A stretch of 64,000 bases of DNA from JAGPCK01 sp041675505 (GTDB taxonomy: Bacteria; Bacteroidota; Bacteroidia; UKL13-3), in assembly GCA_041675505.1 (NCBI GenBank), contig JBAYTR010000001.1, positions 248,001-312,000 on the forward strand, given 5' to 3'. Shown piece after piece: positions 1 through 7,923 of this stretch; position 1 is the first letter of the stretch, and each line of letters opens with the position of its first letter. The translations under genes were made by a program, and so were the position numbers. The notes under the pieces were generated by a model. That model had not been told where the DNA came from. It searched no databases and saw nothing but the letters and a program-made list of their open reading frames with translations.

Positions 1-1
1 G

Positions 2-1372
2 GGCGTTGACCGCACGGTTCAAAATGTAGTGGGTACCGAAACTTATGGAAACTACTCCATTCTCTTCAACTTTTCGTTTATATTGAGCATACTGCTCGAC
101 ATGGGCATTAACAATTACAACAGTAAAATTATAGCCCGACACCCACAGTTGATTGACAAAAAACTCTCTGCCATTCTGGTGATTAAATTTTTGCTGGCCA
201 TAGCGTACATCACCACTACACTGGTACTCGGGTTTGTTTGGAATTTCACTTCGTATGAAATGTATCTGCTGTTACTGCTGTGCGTTAATCAGGTGCTGGC
301 CTATTACATCACTTACCTGCGCACCAACCTTTCGGCCATGCACTACTTCAAAACCGACACCCTGCTCTCCATTCTCGATAAGCTAATTGTGATTGTTTTT
401 TGCAGTTTCTTTTTGTGGGGAGAGCTGCGCAGTTCGTTCAGTATCGAGTACTTTATCTATGCACAAACTTTGGCCTACATCATTACAGTGGTGGTAAGTT
501 TTTTATTCGTGAGTTCGTTTGCCAAAAAGATAAAACTCAATTTCAACAAACCTTTGCTGTATAGTATTTTTAAACGAAGTTATCCTTACGCACTACTGTC
601 CTTTTTAATGGTAGCCTATACCCGCATTGACACAACCATGCTCAGGTTATTGTTGCCCAACAGTAATTTTGAAGCCGGTATTTACGCCTCAGCTTACCGC
701 TTGCTCGATGCTATAAATATGCTGGCCATTTTAGTTGCCGGGCTTTTACTGCCCCTGTTTTTAAAAGCACTTAAAGACAAACAGGCTTTACTTCCGTTGG
801 TGCGATTCAGTTATGCCTTAATGATACTTCCGGCTATGCTCATAGCAGTCTATGCCTGCGTTTACCAACGGGAAATTATGCAAATGCTCAACACGCATAT
901 TGCGCCACAAAGTGCTCCCGTTTTTGCTTTACTGATGCTCACCTTTTTGCCCATAGGTACGGTGTACATCTACGGCACATTGCTTACGGCCAATGAAAGT
1001 TTAAAATTTCTGAACAGAGTTGCTGCAGCAGGTTTGCTGTTTAATGTGGCGTTGAATCTGTACTTTATTCCACGGTTTGGTTCATTGGGAGCTGCTTTCT
1101 CGGGGTTAATTACACAATCATTTATTGCAGGCTCGCACCTCATTAAAAGCTACCAGTTAAAACTGCTGCCTTATGATTACGGTTACCTCATTCGCCTGCT
1201 TGTTATCGGCTTACTGGCGGCTACTGCCGGTTGGTGGGTAAATGACAATAACCTGCACCAAAACTATGAAACCGTGCTCCCTGCTGTAGTAATGCTGGCC
1301 GGCATTATTGCCCTGCGGATATTCGACCTGCGGCAGGCGGCAAGTATACTTAAACGTTTCCTGTCGCGTTAG
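2..1372 (+). CDS. Wzx-like oligosaccharide flippase / polysaccharide biosynthesis protein (5' end cut by window)
   Basis: A multi-pass membrane protein of the MOP (polysaccharide transporter) superfamily, expected to flip lipid-linked oligosaccharide across the inner membrane. The reading frame is open to the first base of the window: codons upstream of the GTG at 29 read VDRTVQNVVG, a typical continuation of the flippase N-terminal region, so the gene begins outside the window and the GTG is not its start. About 450 residues remain, almost all hydrophobic helices separated by short basic loops (for example FAKKIKLNFNK near residue 165), ending in RFLSR. It is followed 52 bases later by a Wzz-like gene and then an O-antigen ligase, which supports a role in surface polysaccharide assembly. 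The exact substrate cannot be inferred. Confidence 0.85.
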   Translation, partial: GVDRTVQNVVGTETYGNYSILFNFSFILSILLDMGINNYNSKIIARHPQLIDKKLSAILVIKFLLAIAYITTTLVLGFVWNFTSYEMYLLLLLCVNQVLAYYITYLRTNLSAMHYFKTDTLLSILDKLIVIVFCSFFLWGELRSSFSIEYFIYAQTLAYIITVVVSFLFVSSFAKKIKLNFNKPLLYSIFKRSYPYALLSFLMVAYTRIDTTMLRLLLPNSNFEAGIYASAYRLLDAINMLAILVAGLLLPLFLKALKDKQALLPLVRFSYALMILPAMLIAVYACVYQREIMQMLNTHIAPQSAPVFALLMLTFLPIGTVYIYGTLLTANESLKFLNRVAAAGLLFNVALNLYFIPRFGSLGAAFSGLITQSFIAGSHLIKSYQLKLLPYDYGYLIRLLVIGLLAATAGWWVNDNNLHQNYETVLPAVVMLAGIIALRIFDLRQAASILKRFLSR

Positions 1373-1398
1373 GTAAGGGCAAAGTGCGCTAAAAAAGC

Positions 1399-1406
1399 TA
1401 TTTTTG
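1399..1406 (+). promoter_or_regulatory. -7 promoter box for the Wzz-like gene
   Basis: TATTTTTG matches the Bacteroidota -7 consensus TAnnTTTG. No clear TTG -33 element lies 17-23 bases upstream. The box overlaps the TTG at 1404, which argues that this TTG is upstream of or at the transcription start and that translation begins at ATG 1425. Confidence 0.5.
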
Positions 1407-1424
1407 TCCAAACTAACTCTCAAG

Positions 1425-2462
1425 ATGACATTGAACAACAAATCGCACAAATTTGATTTACTGGATATTGTGCATTTTTTAATCCGCTGGAGAAAGCCGC
1501 TTTTGGGTTTCAGTATGGCAGGTGCCGTTGTAGCGGCTGTTACGTCTTTATTGTTACCTTCCAAGTACCAATCTCAGGCAGTTGTATTTCCCAGTTCCAA
1601 CGGATCATTCTCAGGCGCTTTCTTATCAGAAATTACCTCCAAAGACATCAACATGGACCCGCTGGCTTTCGGGCAGGAAGAACACGCTGAGCAACTTTTG
1701 CAGATTCTGCAATCAGACTACGTTCGCTCTTCTGTCATCAACCAATTCAAGCTGATGGAGCATTATGAAATTAATCCCTCCAGCAAAGGAGCCGATTTAA
1801 AACTGGCCAAAAGATACGAAGGCAATGTAAAAATAAAACGCAACCAATATACCGCCATTGAAGTAACTGTTACAGATAAAGACCCGCAATTTGCTGCGGA
1901 TATTGCCAATGCCATTGTGGCCTATGCTGATAGTGCAAAAACCAACATGTTGCGTAAATATGCTCAAAAGGCACTGAGCGATATGGAAATTTACCTCGCA
2001 CAAAAAGCCGTTTACATAGAAGAAGTAAAAGACTCGCTCAACTCTTTGGGAGCACAAGGTATTATTGCACCTGATGAACAGGTGAAAGGTTTAATGGAAC
2101 AAATGGTGATTGCTTCCACCAAAGGTGACACACGCACAATAAACATGGTGGATGAGCGCATCAAAAAAATAGGTGCACTCTCGGGCGATTTTTTCAAATA
2201 CAACCGCATACTGGTAGAAGAAGCACAAAAGCAGGCCGACCTGCGCAAGAAATACGAACAATTGAAAGTGAACGTAGAATCAGGATTGCCTTCTAACTTC
2301 AGCGTGAATAAAGCCTGGCCTCCGGGCGACCGCTCATGGCCGGTGCGCTGGCTCATTGTAGCCGTATCAACAATAGCTACTTTTGTTACTGCATTCATTC
2401 TTTTACTGGTGTACGAACAATTGTACCTGCCCCTCAGGAAGCAGTTGCATGAAAGTAAATAA
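1425..2462 (+). CDS. Wzz-family chain-length determinant / polysaccharide co-polymerase
   Basis: Predicted to control polysaccharide chain length at the inner membrane. The 345-residue protein has a transmembrane helix near residues 24-44, a large periplasmic domain containing coiled-coil stretches (about 170-280), and a second transmembrane helix close to the C-terminus (about 310-335) preceded by a proline-containing segment (KAWPPGDRSWP), the usual Wzz layout. There is no cytoplasmic tyrosine kinase domain, so it is the short form. I chose ATG 1425 rather than TTG 1404 because a TAnnTTTG promoter box overlaps the TTG. The stop codon overlaps the start of the following O-antigen ligase by 14 bases, so the two are probably translated from one message. 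Confidence 0.82.
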   Translation: MTLNNKSHKFDLLDIVHFLIRWRKPLLGFSMAGAVVAAVTSLLLPSKYQSQAVVFPSSNGSFSGAFLSEITSKDINMDPLAFGQEEHAEQLLQILQSDYVRSSVINQFKLMEHYEINPSSKGADLKLAKRYEGNVKIKRNQYTAIEVTVTDKDPQFAADIANAIVAYADSAKTNMLRKYAQKALSDMEIYLAQKAVYIEEVKDSLNSLGAQGIIAPDEQVKGLMEQMVIASTKGDTRTINMVDERIKKIGALSGDFFKYNRILVEEAQKQADLRKKYEQLKVNVESGLPSNFSVNKAWPPGDRSWPVRWLIVAVSTIATFVTAFILLLVYEQLYLPLRKQLHESK

Positions 2463-3939
2463 ACTCGATTTTAATTTACGTGCCGTTCTAGCGTCACCAT
2501 TTACCTGGGTGATGTTGTTACTTATATTGGCTACACAAGTATGCTACCATCTGGTGTATGCAGTAGTACCTGAATATGCCTGGTTAAGTTTGTTTGCTCC
2601 GGCTGCTGCTTTGCTTATTATCTGGTTGCTTTTTCAACACCCTGTACAACTTTTCTGGGCCATTGTATTTCTTACCCCTGTTTCATTAAACACCATTACA
2701 GAACAAGCGGATGTGGGTTTGAGTTTCTTTAATGAACCCTTAATTGTACTGATGGCCGGTGGGTTGATGTTGTATGCGCTATACAAAGCACAGTTCAACA
2801 AAGCCCTGCTCACCCATCCCATCAGCTGGGGAATTTATTTGTACCTGTCGTGGTTACTACTTACCTGTTTTACCAGCACCATGCCCTTGGTATCGTTTAA
2901 GTTTTTCGCCTCACGTATCTGGTATATCGGTGTATTTTATTTTTTCGGATTTTACATTTTTTCTGAAAAGAAAAACATTCCCCGTTTCTTTTGGCTCTAT
3001 ACCGTACCACTTATCATTACAGTAATAAGCACGCTCTACAACCACCAACAGGAAGGCTTTGAACGCGATGCCTCGTTTTATGTAATGGGGCCGTTTTTTA
3101 AAGACCACGGGGTCTATGCTGCAACCATGGCCTTTATGGTTCCGGCTGTATTGATGCTTGCCGTTAAAGGACGCATATTACAACAACGCTCTTTGTCCCG
3201 ATTGCTGGCTTTCCTGTTTGTTACTATACTCATTACCGGAATATTATTTTCATTTACCCGTGCGGCTTGGTTAAGTTTGGCTGCGGCTACTGTTATGGCC
3301 ATGGTGTTCTTTTTACGCGTACGCATGTGGATGTTACTAAGTGTGGGAGCTGTTGCCGGATTGGGCTACTTGATGCTGCAGGATGAATTATCGGTGGCTT
3401 TATCGCGCAACAAACAATCCTCAGGTGGTGGAAGTAATTTTAACCAACAGGTACAATCCATAGGTAATATTTCAAACGATAACTCCAATCTTGAACGTAT
3501 TAACCGCTGGCACTCCGCCATGAGCATGTGGGAAGAAAAACCGCTGTTTGGTTACGGACCGGGTACCTACATTTTTAAATATGCACCCCACCAGAATTCC
3601 AAAGACCTCACTCCTATCAGCACCAATTTTGGTGACGGTGGAAATGCCCACAGCGAATACCTGAATCCGTTAGCTGAAACAGGCTTTCCGGGATTGCTCA
3701 CGGTACTATTATTGGTGATACTGTTTACCGCCACCGGCATGAAACTCATTTATTTTTCCCGACTGAAAAATGTGCGCATACTAGCCTGGGCCATTGTATT
3801 AGGATTAATTACCTACTACGCCCACGGCTTCCTCAATAACTACAGCGACTCCGATAAAACACTGGTGCTCATCTGGGCCTTTGCCGGCATGCTCACGGCT
3901 TTGGATGTGAGGTATGGGAAGAAAGAAATTCTAAATTAA
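2449..3939 (+). CDS. O-antigen ligase / Wzy_C-family membrane protein
   Basis: A 496-residue polytopic protein with about ten to twelve hydrophobic helices. The Wzy_C / O-antigen ligase region lies around residues 225-420, including an ISFTRAAWLS-like segment (LFSFTRAAWLSLAAA), a long periplasmic loop (about residues 310-390) and a PLFGYGPGTY motif followed by NAHSEYLNPLAETG, in which the His and the Glu/Asn cluster are typical of this superfamily. Members either polymerise O units or ligate glycans to lipid A core or protein; sequence alone does not separate these. The start is taken as ATG 2449, because the region upstream overlaps the Wzz-like coding sequence. It converges on the minus-strand gene ending at 3954. 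Confidence 0.8.
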   Translation: MKVNKLDFNLRAVLASPFTWVMLLLILATQVCYHLVYAVVPEYAWLSLFAPAAALLIIWLLFQHPVQLFWAIVFLTPVSLNTITEQADVGLSFFNEPLIVLMAGGLMLYALYKAQFNKALLTHPISWGIYLYLSWLLLTCFTSTMPLVSFKFFASRIWYIGVFYFFGFYIFSEKKNIPRFFWLYTVPLIITVISTLYNHQQEGFERDASFYVMGPFFKDHGVYAATMAFMVPAVLMLAVKGRILQQRSLSRLLAFLFVTILITGILFSFTRAAWLSLAAATVMAMVFFLRVRMWMLLSVGAVAGLGYLMLQDELSVALSRNKQSSGGGSNFNQQVQSIGNISNDNSNLERINRWHSAMSMWEEKPLFGYGPGTYIFKYAPHQNSKDLTPISTNFGDGGNAHSEYLNPLAETGFPGLLTVLLLVILFTATGMKLIYFSRLKNVRILAWAIVLGLITYYAHGFLNNYSDSDKTLVLIWAFAGMLTALDVRYGKKEILN

Positions 3940-3953
3940 TTTTCTCACACACC

Positions 3954-4223
3954 CTACTTACTATTATGCTCCATCAGTCCGTCTTTGGTAATGAGGTAAT
4001 GAAACGCGCGCATGTTATCGCTGTCGTAAATAAAACTGCGTACATACTCCTGTTGTTGTTCGTCAAATTTCATGGGGGTAACCCACTTGCGTTGTATAAG
4101 TGATTTGAGCACATCGGCCACTACCGGTTCGGTGGCTTTACACTCAGCTAATATGTGGTTAAACGGCTCTACAAAATAAAGAGCACCCAACACCTCGTAT
4201 TCCAGTTCGCTTAATTTATTCAT
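3954..4223 (-). CDS. small winged-helix-like protein, translationally coupled to GT2
   Basis: An 89-residue protein I do not recognise by name. The pattern LSELEYEVLGALYFVEPFNHILAE..., followed by a second amphipathic helix (VVADVLKSLIQRKWVTPM) and a strand-like C-terminal stretch ending in YLITKDGL, resembles a small winged-helix fold. Its ATG overlaps the stop codon of the upstream glycosyltransferase as ATGA (4220-4223 on the minus strand), so translation is probably coupled. This is the third gene of a minus-strand set: flippase-like membrane protein, glycosyltransferase, then this protein. A regulatory or accessory role in glycan or lipid modification is inference only. Confidence 0.6.
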   Translation of the reverse strand: MNKLSELEYEVLGALYFVEPFNHILAECKATEPVVADVLKSLIQRKWVTPMKFDEQQQEYVRSFIYDSDNMRAFHYLITKDGLMEHNSK

Positions 4224-5359
4224 TTTACTTGTCGTCCTTTCCATTCATAACTGCCACTTAAGCCTGCAATGCCCACGTACAAAACATAGAGTATATGCAA
4301 AGGTTCAGCTACCCACATGTACCACAACAATTTTAGCTGATTAAACTGCCTTAGCACACGGTACAAAAATAGTGCTTCGGTAAATGCTTTGGCAAAAAGC
4401 ATGGCTGCAAAATAAGTAAGGTAAGCGGGGTTAAACCAGGCATAGACTCCGCAAAAAACAATGCTCAGATTATATAAATACACCAGCGACATTAACACCG
4501 TAATAATGCGTGCCTGATAGCTGGTGCTTTTGGATACCCAGCGTTTGCGTTGTTGCATCAAGCTGGCCGTATCGGGCATGGCATGGGTGGTAACCACAGC
4601 CGCTTTGTTCTTCACAAACTTTACCCCGCCCGGATATTTCGCATACACTTTGTGCATCAGAAATTCATCATCGCCAGAGCTCAGGTGGTCGTTTCCGGCA
4701 TAGCCGTTTACTTCATAAAATACTTTTTTGCGGTAGGCCATGTTGGCCCCGTTGCACATATTTGGTGTGCCCATACGTATAGCTGCCCCGCCAATACCAA
4801 TAAGACCCCAGAACTCGAGAGCCTGCAATGCCTCAAAGTGGTTGTTGTGATTAAACCCTACAGGGCCTGAGAGCAATTGTAATTGCTGTTGCTCCATAGT
4901 ACTCACCATTACAGTAAGCCAGTTATTCCCGCGTGAACAATCTCCGTCTGTAGTTAAAATAATATCACCTGTTGCAGCTGCTATGGCTTTGGTAATTGCT
5001 TGTTTTTTGTAAGACTTACCAATTTGTTGCTCGCCTTCAAAACGTAACAACTTCAGGTGTCTGTGACCGTTGACAAACAGCTTGCCTATGCGGTGCTGCA
5101 CAATGGCGGTGGTTTCATCCGTTGAATGATCATCTACCACAATTACTTCGTAATCGCCTGCATAGTTTTGTTCCAGCAAACTATCCAAACATGCGGAGAT
5201 ATTTTTTTCTTCATTACGCACCGGAACAATGATGGTACAAAAGGGCATGTTACCTGCTGTATCAGTTAAAGGAATATCCTTAGTCAGCTCCCATCCGATA
5301 AGGTGGTACAGGATGATGGACACATAAAAAGCAGATAAAAATATAAGGATGTAAATCAT
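4220..5359 (-). CDS. family 2 glycosyltransferase, membrane-anchored
   Basis: A processive-type GT2 enzyme of 379 residues. It has an N-terminal membrane helix (about 1-22), then the GT-A domain: FCTIIVPVRNEEKNI near residue 40, the nucleotide-binding VVDDHSTDET near 74, a TTDGDC metal-binding DxD-like motif near 135, GDDEF near 227 and QQRKRWVSK (the QxxRW motif) near 265. Three or so C-terminal hydrophobic helices follow. The acceptor and sugar are not known. The start codon overlaps the stop of the upstream flippase-like gene (ATGA, 5356-5359) and its own stop overlaps the next start, so three genes form a tightly coupled operon. Confidence 0.88.
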   Translation of the reverse strand: MIYILIFLSAFYVSIILYHLIGWELTKDIPLTDTAGNMPFCTIIVPVRNEEKNISACLDSLLEQNYAGDYEVIVVDDHSTDETTAIVQHRIGKLFVNGHRHLKLLRFEGEQQIGKSYKKQAITKAIAAATGDIILTTDGDCSRGNNWLTVMVSTMEQQQLQLLSGPVGFNHNNHFEALQALEFWGLIGIGGAAIRMGTPNMCNGANMAYRKKVFYEVNGYAGNDHLSSGDDEFLMHKVYAKYPGGVKFVKNKAAVVTTHAMPDTASLMQQRKRWVSKSTSYQARIITVLMSLVYLYNLSIVFCGVYAWFNPAYLTYFAAMLFAKAFTEALFLYRVLRQFNQLKLLWYMWVAEPLHILYVLYVGIAGLSGSYEWKGRQVK

Positions 5360-6330
5360 TTGTTACGGTGCTCTAAAATTCGGTAACGCAATATTAAGAT
5401 TAATCCCAAGAGCGCGGGCACTATGAGATTAATGACCCACAAGCCATATGCTGATAAAAGTATTGCCAGGTGTTTATTGGTGAAGAAGGAGAAAAAGTAC
5501 AAGGCACTGGCTCCGCGTATACCCAAGTCACTTAAAGTAAACGTGGGCACAACGGCCTGTACAAAAAAGATAATGGCTACCACCTGCACGGCATCCAATG
5601 CGGATACATTCGCCTTAAATGCATACAACAGCAACAGGTATTGCAGGGTAAAAACCGCATAGCGCAAAAGTGACAGAATCAACACGGTAGTTAAAGCTTT
5701 GCTGTTGTATTCCTCAAATACGTGAAAGTACCTGGTAATTTTATTCAACAACGGGAAGCGCTGACTGAGTGCAGAGAGCAACCACATGTTATAATACAAA
5801 AGCATAGTGCCTGCTACAATGAGTATACACAGTACAACTACCATTTGTGTAGCCAAACTGTGCTGCGGAATAAACAAATCCAACTGCAGAGCAAAACAAA
5901 TGCTGCCTACCATAACCGTAATGCTCAGTTGCGCAAAGCTGCCCACTACCGTAGTAAAGGCTGCTTTAATTTTATCCATTTGCTGCAAGTGAATTACCCT
6001 GCCGGCATACTCGCCAATGCGGTTAGGAGTAATAAGGCTGATGGTGCTGCCGGAAAAAACAGCTTTGTAGGCTTGCAAAAGGGAGAGTCGTTCCTGAGCA
6101 CCGATAAGAAAACGCCACTTTTGCGCTTCGAGGCCCCAGTTGAGCACAAAAAGAACAACAGCCAAAGCCAATGCCACAGGCGACAAATGCTCTAACGTAG
6201 CGGAGTATTCTCTGATGAGCTGATCAATGTCATAGTCAACAAAAGCCTTGTAATACACATAAATAAACGTGTATATGACGATAGCCGCCTTAAGCAATTG
6301 AAGCAATCTTTTTTTGCGCTGTTCTTTCAA
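5356..6330 (-). CDS. flippase-like / lysylphosphatidylglycerol-synthase transmembrane-domain protein (UPF0104 type)
   Basis: A 324-residue integral membrane protein with seven to nine predicted helices and the signatures of the LPG_synthase_TM family: a conserved segment ISLITPNRIGEYAGR near residues 95-110 and a later VQAVVPTFTLSDLGIRGA segment near residues 255-275. Members without the catalytic aminoacyl-transferase domain are thought to move lipids or lipid-linked glycans. The apparent start is TTG at 6328-6330 (MKEQRKKR); no in-frame ATG lies close downstream. It heads the operon with the GT2 and the small protein and diverges from ruvC across a shared 40-base promoter region. Confidence 0.8.
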   Translation of the reverse strand: MKEQRKKRLLQLLKAAIVIYTFIYVYYKAFVDYDIDQLIREYSATLEHLSPVALALAVVLFVLNWGLEAQKWRFLIGAQERLSLLQAYKAVFSGSTISLITPNRIGEYAGRVIHLQQMDKIKAAFTTVVGSFAQLSITVMVGSICFALQLDLFIPQHSLATQMVVVLCILIVAGTMLLYYNMWLLSALSQRFPLLNKITRYFHVFEEYNSKALTTVLILSLLRYAVFTLQYLLLLYAFKANVSALDAVQVVAIIFFVQAVVPTFTLSDLGIRGASALYFFSFFTNKHLAILLSAYGLWVINLIVPALLGLILILRYRILEHRNK

Positions 6331-6351
6331 CGAAATAGAAGTATTTTCGTT
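6329..6351. promoter_or_regulatory. divergent promoter region with near-palindrome (flippase-like gene / ruvC)
   Basis: AACGAAATA (6329-6337), spacer GAAG, then TATTTTCGTT (6342-6351) form an inverted repeat with a one-base indel. TATTTTCG (6342-6349) is a one-mismatch TAnnTTTG box for ruvC. The left arm overlaps the start codon of the minus-strand gene, so the palindrome could let one protein or RNA structure affect both genes; this is inference. Confidence 0.35.
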
Positions 6352-6371
6352 GGTGAAGTTAATACATTCCT

Positions 6372-6971
6372 GTGCACAACACCCAACCAGCCGAGTACGA
6401 TAGAATAATTTTAGGCATCGACCCCGGTACCAACATTATGGGTTACGGTATTATAGGCTGCACCGGAAAAAAAGTTTCGGTGATTAGTTTAGGTATAGTA
6501 AAACTCGACAAGCTCGATAATCACGCGTTAAAACTGAAACATATTTTCGAACGCTGCCTCTACCTTATTGATACTTATCATCCTGACGAGATGGCTTTGG
6601 AAGCCCCCTTCTTTGGCAAAAATGTACAATCCATGCTCAAGTTGGGCAGGGCTCAGGGCGTGGCTATGGCTGCCGCTCTGTACCGCGATTTACCTATTTT
6701 TGAGTACGCTCCCCGAAGCATAAAATTATCTATTACGGGTAGTGGTGCGGCCAGTAAAGAACAGGTAGCCTCATTGCTGCAACACCAACTAAATTTTACT
6801 GAAACTCCCCAGTTTTTAGATGCCACAGACGGACTTGCCGCAGCCTATTGCCACTTTCTACAAAGAATACCGGTTACTAAAACAAAAAAGCCCGCTAAAA
6901 AAGCGGGCAGTTGGAAATCTTTCCTTGACCAGAATCCTGAACGCATCAGGAAAACCGGGAAAGACACCTGA
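6372..6971 (+). CDS. ruvC: Holliday junction resolvase RuvC
   Basis: RuvC cuts Holliday junctions resolved with RuvAB during recombinational repair. The 199-residue protein shows the RNase H-like fold: IILGIDPGTNIMGYGII near residues 12-28 with the first catalytic Asp, EAPFFGKNVQSMLKLGRAQG near 78-97 with the catalytic Glu, and a late DATDGLAAAYCH segment near 150-162 with the terminal Asp pair. The start is GTG at 6372; no ATG lies nearby upstream in frame. After the core (about residue 168) a lysine-rich tail (KTKKPAKKAGSW, then about 20 more residues) is added. The DNA for this tail contains the minus-strand terminator described below, so the tail sequence may be shaped by that structure. 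Confidence 0.95.
   Translation: MHNTQPAEYDRIILGIDPGTNIMGYGIIGCTGKKVSVISLGIVKLDKLDNHALKLKHIFERCLYLIDTYHPDEMALEAPFFGKNVQSMLKLGRAQGVAMAAALYRDLPIFEYAPRSIKLSITGSGAASKEQVASLLQHQLNFTETPQFLDATDGLAAAYCHFLQRIPVTKTKKPAKKAGSWKSFLDQNPERIRKTGKDT
6884..6908 (-). terminator. intrinsic terminator for HIT/greA transcript, inside ruvC coding sequence
   Basis: On the minus strand GCCCGC (6908-6903), a 7-base loop, and GCGGGC (6895-6890) are followed by six T residues (6889-6884) and then GTTTT. This is a clean GC stem with a U tract in the minus orientation only, 68 bases downstream of the HIT stop codon, and it lies wholly within the 3' part of ruvC. Confidence 0.8.
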
Positions 6972-6975
6972 TATT

Positions 6976-7371
6976 TTACTTGAGGAAAGACCTGATTCTT
7001 TCGGCTACAGCCTGAAGTTCCTCCGCAGTGGGTTTCAGCTTCGGTTTGGCAAAATTGATATCACCCACCTCATTAATAGGTACCAAATGAATGTGTGCGT
7101 GCGGCACTTCCAAACCAATTACAGCCACTCCTACTTTGCGGCAAGGTACAGCCTGCTTAACTGCTGCTGCTACAATTTTAGAAAACAGATGCAAACCGGC
7201 AAATTCTTCTTCTTCTATATCAAAAATATTGTCGGTTTCCTTTTTAGGTATCACCAGCACATGACCCTCAGTTAACGGAAAAACATCCAGAAACGCGAGG
7301 TAATTTTCTGTTTCAGCAATTTTGTAGCAGGGTAACTCACCTGCTATAATTTTCGAAAATATGCTGGCCAT
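6976..7371 (-). CDS. HIT family (histidine triad) nucleotide-binding protein
   Basis: A 131-residue Hint/HIT hydrolase-like protein; relatives cleave nucleoside phosphoramidates or related adenylylated compounds in the cytoplasm. Seen here: N-terminal SIFSKIIAGELPCYKIAE, the FLDVFPLTEGHVLVIPK segment near residues 27-43, and the histidine triad HAHIHLVPI near residues 91-99 (HxHxHxx with the active-site central His). It is transcribed after greA with a 4-base gap, and the pair ends at the terminator within ruvC. The substrate is not evident. Confidence 0.93.
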   Translation of the reverse strand: MASIFSKIIAGELPCYKIAETENYLAFLDVFPLTEGHVLVIPKKETDNIFDIEEEEFAGLHLFSKIVAAAVKQAVPCRKVGVAVIGLEVPHAHIHLVPINEVGDINFAKPKLKPTAEELQAVAERIRSFLK

Positions 7372-7375
7372 AATC

Positions 7376-7849
7376 TTACAAACTAATGTTTAATATTTCC
7401 AACTGAATGGTGCCTGCAGGTACAACCACATCTACCACATTACCCAGTTCTTTGCCCATAAGTGCAGCGCCAATTGGTGACTTAATGGAGATTTTGCCTG
7501 TTTTCAAATCGGCTTCATTTTCTGAAACCATGGTGTAAACCAACTCAGTGTTTGTTTTGAGGTTTTTAACTTTCACTTTACTCAAAATCATCACCTTGCT
7601 ATTGTCAAGTTTGGTCTCATCAATCACACGCATATTGGCGAGTTGATTTTCCATTTGCGCAATGCGAGCTGCTAAAAGCCCTTGATCTTCTTTGGCTGCA
7701 TGGTATTCTGCGTTTTCTGAAAGGTCACCCTTATCTCTAGCTTCTGCAATTTGGCGGGAGATGTAGGGCATTTCTACCTTCTTCAGATTATGGAGTTCCG
7801 CCTTGAATTTCTCAAATCCTTCTTTGGTTAAATAAATCTGTTCTGCCAT
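7376..7849 (-). CDS. greA: transcription elongation factor GreA
   Basis: GreA rescues backtracked RNA polymerase by stimulating cleavage of the nascent transcript. The start is placed at MAEQIYLTKEGFEKF (ATG at 7847-7849), giving 157 residues, the usual GreA length; residues that could be read upstream (to 7915) run through the terminator hairpin of the previous gene and are not GreA-like. The N-terminal coiled coil carries the tip motif ARDKGDLSENAEYHAAKEDQ (about 45-64) with the acidic residues that enter the polymerase channel. The C-terminal FKBP-like domain has SPIGAALMGKELGNVVDV near 125-143. The HIT gene follows 4 bases downstream. Confidence 0.95.
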   Translation of the reverse strand: MAEQIYLTKEGFEKFKAELHNLKKVEMPYISRQIAEARDKGDLSENAEYHAAKEDQGLLAARIAQMENQLANMRVIDETKLDNSKVMILSKVKVKNLKTNTELVYTMVSENEADLKTGKISIKSPIGAALMGKELGNVVDVVVPAGTIQLEILNISL

Positions 7850-7860
7850 GTTAACGATAT

Positions 7861-7899
7861 AAAATAAAAAAGAGAAACGCCTTGCAAGCAAGACGTTTC
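7861..7899 (-). terminator. intrinsic terminator after the PorV-family gene
   Basis: On the minus strand GAAACG (7899-7894), one wobble pair, CTTG, a small loop and the complementary CAAG...CGTTTC (ending 7874) form an 11-pair hairpin followed by TCTTTTTTATTTT. It sits between the PorV-family stop codon (7924) and the greA start (7849), closing the surface-protein transcript. Confidence 0.75.
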
Positions 7900-7923
7900 C
7901 CTGTATGGTGTACAAATATACGA

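Noticed and set aside
1211..1564. Open frame on the minus strand across the end of the flippase gene and the start of the Wzz-like gene
   Set aside because: It crosses two well-supported genes and a promoter in the opposite direction and has no recognisable protein features.
6820..7275. Open frame on the plus strand spanning the ruvC end and the HIT gene
   Set aside because: Overlaps ruvC in another frame and the HIT gene on the opposite strand; composition is that of a shadow frame.
7850..7915. N-terminal extension of GreA
   Set aside because: The extra 22 residues are encoded by the terminator hairpin of the PorV-family gene, and GreA proteins begin at MAEQIYLTKEG-type sequences.
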